Shown: in pieces, positions 45,336 to 56,190 of the stretch
Layout of the letters: each line of letters starts with the position of its first letter
Position numbering within the stretch: position 1 is the first letter of the stretch
NCBI GenBank assembly: GCA_031841125.1
Contig: CM063114.1
Span: forward strand, 30,883,266 to 30,947,265
Direction of reading: 5' to 3'
From: Acanthococcus lagerstroemiae
Taxonomy: Eukaryota; Arthropoda; Insecta; Hemiptera; Eriococcidae
DNA: 64,000 nt
Notes under the pieces: generated by a model
What the model was told of the DNA's origin: nothing
Seen by the model: only the letters and a program-made list of their open reading frames with translations
The model's database searches: none
Position numbers and translations under genes: made by a program

Positions 45336-46305
45336 GAAATTAACCATTTCTAATTCGTCGATCTGAAGACAATGGGCATCCAGCGAACTTGCTGTCGAAT
45401 CTTACCATTTCCTTTGTGGAAGCGCGGGCGGGAGGTTACTACTACTGCCCCAGACCCCAACCTCGGTTCTACTGCTGTATCCGGTCCCAACTTTGCGGTT
45501 CATCGTGTCGGACTAGTTGATCATTTTTCCGTTTCCACACCACCCATGAGCGAGTTTCCACAGATCCCTCTTTCACAAAGACTCGATCGTTTCTATGGAA
45601 TGGACTTGGACTCGTTGGTATTGAACTAATCTGCCTCCGTCTTCTATCGAGATTATTCTTCAAACTGTTGGAAAATGATTTATCTTACCTCAAATTACGG
45701 TCGTGAAAAAAATTACATAGTGCGCAGCTTCACGTGGATCGATCATCGATACTGATGAAATTCTAACCGCAACACGTTCGCCGTTCGATGTAATTACACA
45801 GAGCTTCCAGTTCAGTTCCTGCACGATGCTTCCTATATCGTCGTGCTTAAAATCCATTAATACTCTCGTAATAATCGAAATTATATCAGCGTTTCGCTAC
45901 AAAATTACGCGCTAGATGACCGTCGGAGGAAGCAACAATAATATTAAAACATCTTGACGAGGAATTTAATCGGAAAATGCAACACGAGACTCGAATAAGG
46001 AAAAAATTACCTGCTTTTATTTCACGTCTTGTACTGGCCTGTGTAGTTGTGTGCTTCATTTCTTAGAGAGAAAATTTACGTTTTGTATCCTCTCAGAATT
46101 AACGTCGTTGAGGTTTTCCTCATTTTTTGTTGCTCATGGATACGCAGTTTTACCGGAGAAGCTGAAGGCGACTGTTTCGACAGATTCTGTGTGAAGATTT
46201 AACGGTCGATGTGTATACCCACTACCCACACGTGAAGCAATCTAATTGCTAAAAAACAAATAACTAATGTTGTAAAACATGCCCGGTTACAAGCTTTTCT
46301 ACATA
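45336..46305. other. Unassigned DNA, GC-richer to 45640
   Basis: The plus frame 45372-45629 shows no known motif. Its GC level is higher than its surroundings and could belong to the same insertion as SINE-B. Confidence 0.35.
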
Positions 46306-46781
46306 ATTGAAGGCGTAAAGTTCAAAACATCCTATGTAGCAATGTCAAAAGTTAATAGGAGAAGCAAAAAACTGTTTCAGCTGAGATGAAGGGGAGTTTG
46401 GCGAAATGGGTGCACAGCTAATTCTCTGAAGCTTCATACACGTGTCCATGTACAAATTTTGGGGCTCAGTCATGCCTAAGTTGAGAAAATGAAAGTTGAC
46501 GTTGCGCACATCCTAAGTCCATGAGAAAGACAAGGTAGAACATCCTAAATGCCATCAACGTCAAACGCTTCCTGCCACTGGAGTTAGGTTGTTTTGCATG
46601 GATCGCTCGCCGGCACATGCGTGCTGCGATCTTTGGGTTGAAATTAGAAGTACTTTGAGGCGCTATGGGCACTTAGGATGTTCAGTATTGTATGAGCGGC
46701 GGTCCTTAGAACAGTTTGCATGCACAAAACCACTTTTGCAAAAGTTGGCACATAGGATGTTTTGAACTTCACGCCTTCAAT
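46306..46781. mobile_element. MITE J (TA-flanked, ~35 bp TIR)
   Basis: Left end ATTGAAGGCGTAAAGTTCAA, continuing AACATCCTATGT; the right end is its near-perfect complement. TA lies outside both (46304-46305, 46782-46783). The motif ACATCCTA(A/T), part of the TIR, is repeated inside at about 46508 and 46541 and inverted at about 46671, as if marking transposase-binding sites. No transposase. Confidence 0.85.
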
Positions 46782-47159
46782 TATACTTCACTCGTACAAT
46801 AAACCTGAATTTGCCTTTGTTCAAAGACCAAACGAGCCACAAAATAATGAAATCTTGATAAAGTAGCATTTTAAGTTCCGCAAGTTCTCTCAATTTTTCT
46901 GTAACTAGGAGTCTCCGAGAGAAGGTCATCCCCGAAAAAGAAAAACAAAAAACAAAAAAAAAACATGAATAGGCTATTAATAAACGAAGCAACAAAAATT
47001 TTTGAAAAATATTTTGAACTGACCCGCCTTGCGGGTGATCTCATTGAGTTATTAGGAAAAGTAAAGTTGATAGAAGTAAAGTGGCGAATGTAGTCTAGCA
47101 ATTATTGTAGGCCAACAGTCAATTTTGGTGTGCGTTTCAAATAATGAAACAATGAAATC
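46782..47159. other. Unassigned spacer
   Basis: Open frames on the minus strand here have no family resemblance. Confidence 0.4.
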
Positions 47160-47465
47160 TGAAAATAGATGAACCTAACTGAAGTGAACAGAAATTGGCA
47201 ACTCTGTAGAAACTTTTTGAAATGGTAACCTAACTTAACTTGATTCTGAAACAGCGATTAAAACACTGGCAATCCTGTTGAGATTTTACAAAATTTTGAT
47301 CGATCATATTTTGAACTTCAAGCGGCGGTGGAAACGCTGACACACCCACAGACACTTTTCAAAATAGTCGAACCTAACCCACGTTAACTTGACTTTGAAA
47401 CGGTGATATAGACGTCGGCGTAATTTGATAGAAATTTTCCAAAATGATCACCTTGATTGTGACCC
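47160..47465 (+). repeat. Degenerate tandem units (AACCTAACTTAACTTGA)
   Basis: GAACCTAACTGAAG (47171), GTAACCTAACTTAACTTGA (47225) and CGAACCTAACCCACGTTAAC (47369) start units. The last two continue with CTGAAACAGCGAT/TTGAAACGGTGAT, ACTGGCAATCC/GTCGGCGTAAT and ATTTTACAAAAT/ATTTTCCAAAAT. Confidence 0.55.
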
Positions 47466-48784
47466 TGTTTGACCTTGGAGAGATTTCTGCAGATTTTAAT
47501 ACAATGTCTTAGTCAGACTCTGCTGAGACTCATTCGGACTGCATCGACTTTCAAATTGTGATAAGATTCATCATTCACTCAAACAGTGTTAAGCTCTTTT
47601 ATAAAGCCCGTTCAATCTTAATCAAACTTATCAGACCCACATTTCTTTCAGTCATGTAATGCTGTCGGTTTCTCGAACGAATAGTCAGCCATGGAGTATA
47701 GGGCAGTCGCCCGGCATGAAAAAAATTATGAAGTGGACATGAACACGCTTCGAAAAATTAGAATAGCGCGAGTAGTTGAATGCTAATGCTCGACTAAGTT
47801 TTCCAATTCGAATAGGTATAGTTGTAGACTTGTTAATGGGTAAAGCTCGAATTACACATCAATGAACCTTGCCGAAGATGGGAACTAACTATAAGTAGTA
47901 GTAACGGCTGTAGTAATTGCCCGTACCCGTTAGCACCTTGATTCAACCTGTACCGGTACGAAGAGCCTAGACACTGACACAAAAACAAGTGATCACGATT
48001 TCTGTGAACATCGCAATAGAGTTTGCGATGCTTCTACAAGTGTTCTAGACCTTCAAAATAAAAAGGACGTTGGGCTAGATTCTTTCTGCTCTCGGAGCAT
48101 GGTAACGTACACACATGTCGTTAAACAAGGAAAACGGGAATTAAAATCGATTTTATTCCGTTTTTGTATTTCAAAACCATTGATTCGCATTATTGTAAAC
48201 GATGAGACTCAGTTTTCACTCCTGATGTGATGAACTCATTCAGTATCTTATTATTCAATTTGCACCAAGAAAGTCCATATGTGAAGTACATAGTTTTATG
48301 CTGAGGTAATCGGATGATCTGACAAAACAAGCTATTTTACAGCCCTGTAGGTATCAAATTTGTCAAGACGCTTGTTCTTACACTTTTTGTTCGAAAGAAT
48401 ACTTTAAGAAAAATGCATTACAGTTTTAAAAGATTACATAGATTTCCCTCAGAACCAGTGATCATAATCATGATTGTATACATACAAGATTTGAAACTGG
48501 TACCTCTTGAAAGGTGAAAGTTCTAGGTACGAGAATCAACTTGAGTTTCCATTACTCAACTTTTCTTTCAAATGAGGATCGACATTCATCAGCACAGTGA
48601 AGATTTTAGATGCGAAATTCCTCTAGCCAATGAAATCCGCAACAGCACCGAAAGCGGTACGATTCAGTAGGCTGATCATGTGTTAGACTTGTCAGCAACA
48701 TTCGCATTCTGAAATCAGAAAAAGCCAAAGAGCAATTCACAATCCTTGTAGTCGTCTCTAGATTGCTTGTTTTTGTTGCACAGT
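47466..48784. other. Unassigned DNA
   Basis: GACTC/CAGACT words at 47500-47640 weakly resemble the word repeat at 21.5 kb. No gene recognised. Confidence 0.35.
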
Positions 48785-48786
48785 AA

Positions 48787-50010
48787 CCTTTTTTTTCCCT
48801 ACTCACGAGAGGCCAATGCCGCACCCGGCGGTTCTTCAGTTGGCTCTATGTATTCGTCTATGTACAGTAAAATAAAAAATTTGACGTGTCCCCCCTCCCC
48901 TTCACTGCCTTACATATCTTCTATTAGGTTTAGCGCGGGCAGGGAGGAGAGAGCTCACATTTTTAAACTACCTACATAATATTGTGTATGAAATATTTAC
49001 ACATAAAATTTACAACCTTAAGCTAGGTACAACTATTCTGTTTGTCTGTTGTCCAGTCAGTCGGTCGTTGTCTCAGTCTGCTTCGGGTTGTTTATTGTCT
49101 CCTTCGATTTCACGACACTTCCCTATCGGTTTCTATCTTCCTTTCCCGCCCGCCACTTGGGCAACACACCCAAGACAGGAGGGTCGCTTCAAATAGAGGC
49201 GACCGCCTTATTGGTGAGACAGTTACCACGAGACTTCAGCCTCAAGTTCTCTATCGCTTCCTCAAAGTGGGTCGAGCAGAGGTATCCGGTTCCAGAGTCC
49301 CCTACCAGTAACGCCCCTCGGGACGGGAGGCGACGCTCACAGGTGCCGAGGTGTCACTGGGCTTCTCCTTTCTCCATCAGCCTTTCTCGCCCGCTACTGT
49401 CATTGCTCTTCTGCTGCCGCAGCTTCGGTGGGATACCAATGTTCGGTGCGTTGGTGATGGTGGGCCCACCCTCTTCCAGGCTCTTCGTCGCCCTGAGGCC
49501 GCCCTCTTCCGGGCTCTTCGACTGGCGGCTACGGGATCTCCCTGATTCCCACCAGTCAGTATTGGTATGCCGCCGACAGGGACACTGGATACGGGTCCAC
49601 TCTGATTCCCAGTGCTGGTGCCTGCGACAGCTTCTGGACAGGAGGTGCGGGTCCACCCTGATCCCCGCTGTCCATTGATTGGTGCTGGTAATGACGTGAT
49701 GGTGGCGGTCGCCGCTGGGAATAGCGGGTTCTCCGCTTCCCAAAGCCAATGCACCGTCTCCTCACCGCGAATTCGGCCCACACATTTAATTCCTCCGGTG
49801 AAGCCGTCAGTGGTGGAATGGGTACGTGTAGACCAGTCAGCGCGCACTCTGTGAAAACGTGCTCCGCAGACTGCGAAAATGCACTATGGAATTTCGCGCC
49901 GTCTCATCTTGTTCAGGTATTTGGCGAAGCATACCTGTCCTGTCAGCGTCTGCATGGTCCAAAACGAGAGCTGTATTTTGGACTTACGCCGGGTGCCGTT
50001 GGTTGCACTC
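48787..50010 (-). pseudogene. R1-like LINE C-terminus and long GC-rich 3' region
   Basis: On the minus strand, FWTMQTLTGQVCFAKYLNKM (about 49910-49980) followed in a shifted frame by SAEHVFTECALTGLHVPIPP matches the region after RNase H in R1-group elements (LTGHGCFxxYLxRxxR, then AEHVxxEC). Toward 49350 the DNA is GC-rich and carries GGGAATCAG-GGACCCG repeats about 60 bp apart (plus strand 49535, 49593, 49655). From about 49040 down to 48787 it becomes AT-richer and ends in an A run (plus TTTTTTTTT, 48788-48796). The long open frames on both strands here (for example 49049-49678+, 49377-49847-) reflect GC content, not genes. RT is absent. Confidence 0.7.
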
Positions 50011-50049
50011 AGAAAAAATTACGTGGTTGGTCACATGGTGAGGGAATCC

Positions 50050-50320
50050 CCGACGTGTTCAAAAAATGAAATTGTTGGCATATATAGATCGACGGGTCGA
50101 GATATACTGGGGAAACACAATCTCAGTTTCACATATAGCATATCTTGAAAATTGAAGGGACTACAATTCTTAAGAAATGCAAGTTTTTCGAGATAAATTT
50201 GAATATTGAAGTATATTAAATTGTTTGCTCAAAAAATGGAATTAGTGGCATATACAGATTGTAGAAGTTGTAATTTTTTAAAATAATTTTCTTCGAGATT
50301 AATTCGATTATTGAAGTCCT
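50050..50320 (+). repeat. Direct repeat pair, ~170 bp
   Basis: AAAAAATGAAATTGTTGGCATATATAGAT-like text at about 50058 and AAAAAATGGAATTAGTGGCA at about 50231 each continue with a TTTTTCGAGAT/TTCTTCGAGAT-AATTTGAATATTGAAGT block. Confidence 0.5.
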
Positions 50321-50662
50321 TACATGAACCAGGTAACCAGTGATGCTAAACATATCGAGCACTAAATGTTTCAGAAATTTGGTTTTTGTCTAATTTCAGC
50401 ATACAGAAGTATTCGACTTATTCAAACAAACTGTTAGTATTATTAAAAATGTTATTCAAAGGATTTTCAAAACTATCTGTACTGGTATGCATTTACAAAA
50501 TTAGAGGTTCAACAATCTAAATTTCAATCCAATTTTTTAAAATGTAAAAATCTCAATATTTTACCTTGTTACTTCATTTAATTCTCTAAAATAGACCAGG
50601 AATTTTGATTATAAAAAGAATTTTTCAAACTGTATTATACTGTCCATTTTGTTAGTTTATAA
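50321..50662. other. Unassigned spacer
   Basis: AT-rich, no piggyBac N-terminal coding seen. Confidence 0.4.
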
Positions 50663-51460
50663 AAATCTGAACCATCGCGCTACAGTGTCAAGATTTTTGC
50701 ATTAGTGGACCCAAAAACATATTATACGCTCAATATGCAGATGTACGCCGGATTGCAGCCACCAGGACTGTACCATATAAATAACCAACCGCACACTGTC
50801 GTTGAACGTTTGACTACACCAGTTGTGAATACTGGACAAGTCATCGTCATGGATAACTGGTTTACAAGCCAGGAAACGTTGAACGTCATCAGAAATCGCA
50901 ATCTCTACCTTCTCGGCACTGTATGCAAAAATAAGGGGATGATTTCACCTTTGTTCGTCATGAAAGTCAAAGAGCATTCACTTCAGGCAAGTTTTTTCAG
51001 GTTCAACGACTTTGGCACGCTCATGTTGTACAATCCGAAGCGCAGTCGGTTTGTAATAATGTTTTAAACATTGCCAGAACATCAGGATACCATAATTAAT
51101 CCGAATGACCAACAAAACCACCCCGGTGCTGTACTTTATACATAACAAAATGAAAATTGGTGTCAATGAAGTAGACCAATTGGCATCATTATATTTGGTT
51201 GCCAGAACTACGTACCACTGGCCACTTATTGTATTCTTTTCGACCCTGGATGTTGGTGGTATACGCGCTTTTGTGTTATACCACAAACAAACGAGTTCCA
51301 ACATCCAGAGGAAACCTTTTCTTATAACCCTGGCTAAAGGATGTAATGTACGACTATGTACAGCGTCAATTGCGCTGCAAAAACTGTAATCAAAACCTAT
51401 TTCCTCGATTCTTCCCTGACCAAACAAACAATATCCAAATGAAGAGCCAGAACTACCAAC
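50663..51460 (+). pseudogene. piggyBac-type transposase remnant
   Basis: The first frame (50663-51064) reads KSEPSRYSVKIFALVDPK, YAGLQPPG, VIVMDNWFTS and LYLLGTVCKNKGMI. After a stop at 51065 the same frame continues to about 51130. A frameshift then gives VLYFIHNKMKIGVNEVDQL, VARTTYHWPLIVFF and GGIRAFVLYH (to 51389). Another shift yields RQLRCKNCNQN, a CxxC that would begin the C-terminal zinc-binding domain. Asp residues in ALVDPK, VMDNW and EVDQ align with the DDD catalytic triad of this cut-and-paste family. The N-terminal third is missing and no TTAA-flanked ends were found. It is dead through one stop and two frameshifts. Confidence 0.9.
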
Positions 51461-51642
51461 AGAAGAAAATGCTACCTTTCTTTGCCAAAACTTAACTGAA
51501 AGACTAAAACAACTTGCCAGTCATGCCACCAACCTGTCTGTCAGTTAAATCTTACAATTACTTATTGCACAAACTCTTAGTTAGAGAAAATGAGAAAAAT
51601 GCAGTAAGAGTAGAAATCAGCCTCGGATTGTATAAATACAGC
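51461..51642. other. Spacer after piggyBac remnant
   Basis: May include the eroded piggyBac C-terminus. Nothing further recognised. Confidence 0.35.
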
Positions 51643-52018
51643 GATGTCAACTCCCATTCACAAACGGGAACGCGTTCTTCTTCTCACATGAACAAGAACG
51701 GGCAGGAACACGTAGGAACGCATTTGTTTCATTTTGTGGACAAGAACGCAGCAAACAGAGAGAGGAATTACACAGTCAGAGATGTCAACTCCCATTCACG
51801 AATGGGAACGCATTCACAAACGGAACACCTGCACGAACGAGAACAAAGTGAACGCGTTCTTCATCTCACATGAACGAGAACAGGCAGGAACGCGTTCGTT
51901 TCATTTTGTGGATGAGAACACACAGAGAACAGAGAGAGGAATGACTACAGTCAGAGATGTCAACTCCCATTCACAAATGGGAACGCGTTCTTCATCTCAC
52001 ATGAACAAGAACGGATGT
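51643..52018 (+). repeat. GAACG-rich minisatellite (three units)
   Basis: GATGTCAACTCCCATTCACA starts at 51643, 51781 (one change) and 51956. Units contain GGGAACGCGTTCTTC, CTCACATGAAC, GAACAGGCAGGAACGCGTTC and TTTCATTTTGTGGA, and are 138 and 175 bp long. The third stops at AACGGATGTTGAA. Open frames 51514-51873 and 51734-52021 translate the array and show repeated HSQMGTRSSSHMNKNG. They are in two different frames, so a protein function is unlikely. Confidence 0.75.
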
Positions 52019-52021
52019 TGA

Positions 52022-55000
52022 ATATGTGAATGTTTGTGACAATAACGAGATTTATTGGAAAGATAAGTAAATTTTTGAAGGTTTATAATAATTTCTGCTA
52101 AAAACATTAAAGAAATAAATAAAAATGGGTGAAACTAATACCGGTATACCATGCAGAAATAAATTCATCGTTTGTGTTAGACTGGAAGCATGCCAAGAAG
52201 CTACCCTTGAAATAGTGGCTAAAAACAAATCCTTTTGTATCGTTTTATTTTTGTCGCTTCAAAGGATAGGCAAATGCGCTTGAAGAAGATATGTATGTAC
52301 TGCACCAGTAGTAATGCAAGGGTCAAAAAAATTATTTGCATGAGTCACAACAGTGGACTTCATGTTCAAACATGTAGACACGCTGTAATCTCACGTGAGC
52401 TGTAGTCGCCACATTACTCGGCTTAGAAGGAGAAGAATAAAGTTTAAAAATAAAACGTAGAAAAAGAGGAAACCTACCGCACTCTAAGGCAGCATTTTTA
52501 CAAACAAAGGTCTACATACTATTTTTCGCATCGTCCTGTGAATTTTCTCGTTTTTGTACCCGACTTTATAGTTAGTTAACTCGGAAGAACAATACTTAGA
52601 CCAACGATTCTCCATGTAAAATCTAACAATAACGAGGGAACCGCCGGTGGGCAGTTGTTTTGTTTCTTTGTGCAGCTTCTCATTCATTTCAGAATTGTTT
52701 TCCTCGGAAAATGAAAACCAGCAGTGTAAATTGGTTGGAGCATTTTGTTAATTTCTTGGTGTTTTATGTGGTATTCTTGTTATTATTATTTTTTTTTTAC
52801 TATCGTGATTTGTTACAAAAGCCGCCGAGATGGATTCCCCGAATTGGGCGCATAATTTATGTTTCCTGATTGCTGCTTCGTTTTTCGAGTCGGTGGGCGA
52901 AGATGGTTTTTCGCGCTTTTGCAAAAAAGTGAAATTATAAAAGTTGAGTGAAATTGTAATTTCTTTTTAAAAATCGTGATGTTTTGTTGACTGAAAGCTT
53001 TTCATGGAAACTCGAGTCGAAAGAAGGCTACAGGTGTTGTTTACATTGACAAAGAGAAATTTATAAATAATTAATGGGGTGCAGAAAGCTGAGAAATATT
53101 AGAATAAAATAAAATGAAGGAAGGGCGAAAGGTGGATGAACAGAGATAAGGAGAGCTCGGAGATCGCGGCCAACAAAAAAAGAAATATAAACGAGTAAAA
53201 AGATTAAATGAATATTGCGACGAACTCTGGATAATTATTCCCGAGAAAATATTCGTTGGAACGTTATCCTTGCTTTCTGAATTTTATAACTCCTCGAGAA
53301 GTTTATTAAACGAAAATTATCTTGTGTAACAATTAAAATTTTCCAAAGGAAATGGAAACTGCGTGTTTATAATATTTCGAAAGACGAATTGGTTTACGCA
53401 TAAATGAATAACGGTCTGTTTTTCTGGCTTTTGTGAAAAATAATAGAACCTGAAGCATTGGATCAGCGGCGTCTTTGATACTTCATTCTTCAAATTGAAA
53501 TAGAATTATGAACTTAAGTTTTCAACAGCTTTTCTGATTGCGTCTTTTGGTAAATTATACGTAGGTTCGGACTGGAACCAAAAAGAGCATTCGAAAGAGC
53601 GTCCAGGAATATTCAAGTTGTGAGAAGGCAAAGGCGCAGTATAGAAAAATGGATAGTTGCACGAACTTGACGACATATTCAAGTACCTATACATGATAGA
53701 TCTTAGCAATTGTTAAGAAATTCGAGTTTGTCATTAATCACCTCCTTTCATTTAGTAAGTGTATTCAAGACAAATCTCATAATTTGTTCTCTATGTGCAA
53801 TATGGTGTATCCTGGTTGGACTAGCCTGGTTCTAACATCGTACAAGATCTCAAGTCTATGTAATGAGCGAATATCTGAAGCTGAAATACGAACTCCGTGC
53901 TTTGGAAAACATTTCCAAAGTGCATCTTTTAGTTTAAATTTGAGAAGAAAATTGATGTTGAAAAAATGCGCTCATTAGATTACTAGTGTAGTATGCATGT
54001 ATTGAACGTCAGTCAAATAATTCTGCATTGTTTGCGAGTCTGCCAGCTCAAAGATGAAGTATACCTGCTGGAATAGATTCGAAAGCAGTCTTCTTCCATT
54101 TGAAAGTCAAGTCAATTCTTGCTCTGCAAAGGCGTTATATAGGTTACCTTAAATATTTGAAAATCAGTATTCTATGTACAAGCGAGTAGCGAGACTGTAA
54201 ACTTTTAAGAACTGACAGCTTCAAAGAGAAATTCGAGACAACCGTATAGTCGAGATTAGCCTTTTTTTCAAATCAATTCTGCATGATGTCAGCGTTACGC
54301 GGATTGCTGTATGATTCGCGGTAATTCAATTTGGCATCAGCCGTCAATCATTCTGTCTGGATGTTTCTCGTTCGAATAGCAAAACAAACACGAACTAGTC
54401 GTATGCTGAATGCGGATTTCAAACCTCTTGAACAGCTCACTTGTTCTGTCTGTCATGGCGCGCACTTTTGATGCAGAAAATTGCCATTTTGTCCCATTGA
54501 CCTTGAGTCTGCTTGTTAATAGTTTTCGACGTGAAGTCACCAACAGACGGTACGGTATGAACACCTATACCCGAGTTATATGAGCACATGGTCACCAAGT
54601 CTCCTTTTATGTTCCTTCTGAGTCATTTGTTCGCGTTGTTTGTTTACATTGCTGCGGAAATGCAGACTGAGCTGGCTAGAAATTGTCTCATGTCGTGTGC
54701 TCAGCGCTCTGTATACGTCCGCGATACTGAATTCCATTTCCCGAATGGCGTTTTCAGTCCTGGAGCTCGGGTAGCGGTGTAGATGTGCTTTATATTTACC
54801 CAGCCTTTACACACTGATGGCTTACTTGACGTTTTTCCATTCATTTGGTCGCCTTCATCTAACGGCTGGCCTACCTACGCTTTAGTTAATAAAATGGAAC
54901 CCGCCGGCCAAAAGATAACTCGGATACCCGACCTCGACATTTTCGTGTGTAAATTTCAGCCAGTGCCCGGTATCCTCCGTCCGCATTCTCTGTGCCTTGA

Positions 55001-55586
55001 AATGGAAAACGTGGAAACGTTAGTACGGTCGGCGGTTCATTTGATGAAAAAACCGCGTACTGGCGTTTCCGTGATTTCTTTGTAGATAGGTATGCAGTAT
55101 ATAGAAATTAGGGTGGCCTTTATTTTTGAATAATTTTTGGAATTGGGTTCGCAAAAACGGAGCAAGGGAGTGTACCCCCGCCCTATGAATCTCCGGAGTC
55201 CACAATTTTTGACGAATTTGATCATTTAGTCGGTCGCAATTTTAAACCATTAGTTGGCAAAACAAGGACTTGTTAATTTTTTTTTACTAACTTGGATTAG
55301 GTCGATTATTTCGACATTTTCAACGGCAGACAGTAACATTTGAAAATGGCTGTTTTATTTATTCTGCTTTGATGAAAAATGGTTTCTATTATATTGAGCA
55401 TTTTCAACTTTTCAACATCTGTCAGCCAAATGTAAAAATAATTAAGCTCTTTTTTTGTGCTCGCCCGGGAATTTTTGCATCGAGTTGGCCTTTTTGATCT
55501 GCTTCAACCTCCTTACTCGCCATTAGGGCTCGCAACGCTCCTGGTTGACATCTCTCCTCGTAATATTTTCTTTTTGATTTAAAACT
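52022..55586. other. Long unassigned DNA
   Basis: No recognised gene or mobile element. The adjoining plus frames 54588-54782 and 54783-55085 are in the same frame, separated only by the stop at 54780-54782. The first has a hydrophobic start (FMFLLSHLFALFVYIAA) like a signal peptide, but neither matches a family I know. Other open frames here are short. Confidence 0.35.
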
Positions 55587-56190
55587 AGAGATGGACAGGA
55601 TTATATGATCTTTAGATCAAAAAGATCCTCTTTTTAAATTTTCTCTCTCAACCCGAGCCCTGGAATCCGCCCGTTTTGAGCATTACCTCAGAGACGTCGG
55701 GGAGGCTGTTAGGGCTATCTTAGCCCTCTTCCCTGCGGACCGAAAAACCGGCCTAGGTCGAAATCTGGCGAGTTGCTACGTGGGCTCGAATCCGGGACCT
55801 CCAGATTCCGAGACCAGTGCGCTATCGACTCGGCCAACCAGACCCCAGATCAAAAAGAACACAAAGATTGGAAAAACAAAACTATTATGATCTCAGATCA
55901 TCGGAGGATCATTATAGATGATTCGTGATCTGAATAGTTGTGATATTTGTCTGATTTCTAAGGTGATCAAAAATCATGCCATAAGACCAAAATTTTTTTT
56001 TTAAATAACCGAAACAGTGATTTTAAGATAATGTCAAAAAAAAATCACAAGATCATAATCTTTTGCATAATCTTTCTTTTCTTCAAAATATTCTTTTGAT
56101 CTGAGAACGTCTTTCATTCAGTTTTTTTTCAAATGAACTACAAATTACGATACCATGCATATCACTGGATTTATGATCTTGTCCATCCCT
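55587..56190. mobile_element. GATC-word element, complete, with nested SINE
   Basis: The left end is AGAGATGGACAGGATTATAT and the right end, read inward, AGGGATGGACAAGATCATAA. GATC/AGATCA words fill the interior. It is about 370 bp after subtracting SINE-A and one TSD copy. TTTAAAAC left and TTTCAAAC right are candidate 8 bp duplications with one mismatch, consistent with a hAT-type element. No transposase. Confidence 0.7.
55614..55858 (-). mobile_element. SINE-A, complete, with 12 bp TSD (unit 55626-55846)
   Basis: AGATCAAAAAGA flanks the unit perfectly (55614-55625, 55847-55858). The minus-strand 221 bp unit begins GGGGTCTGGTTGGCCGAGTC (box A-like) and has GTCCCGGATTCGAGCCCACG (box B-like). 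It continues with AGCAACTCGCC, CTAGGCCGGTTTTTCGG and ACGTCTCTGAGGTAATGC, ending in an A-rich tail (GAGAAAATTTAAAAAGAGGA). Folding the head by eye gives an anticodon arm CTGGT-CTCGGAA-TCTGG with loop triplet CGG, but the parent tRNA is uncertain because the D-arm looks Ser/Leu-like. Confidence 0.93.

Noticed and set aside
47171..47390. Telomeric CCTAA repeats (AACCTAACTTAAC)
   Set aside because: The motif occurs only once or twice per ~140 bp unit, not as a continuous (TTAGG)n array.
49049..49678. 209-residue plus open frame in the GC-rich island, plus several others on both strands
   Set aside because: High GC lowers stop frequency. The minus strand carries retrotransposon motifs and the plus frame has none.
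50978..51427. 149-residue minus open frame
   Set aside because: It is the antisense shadow of the piggyBac-type transposase remnant.
55779..55846. A real tRNA gene on the minus strand
   Set aside because: The tRNA-like sequence is the head of a SINE with an A-rich tail and TSD, and its arms are imperfect.
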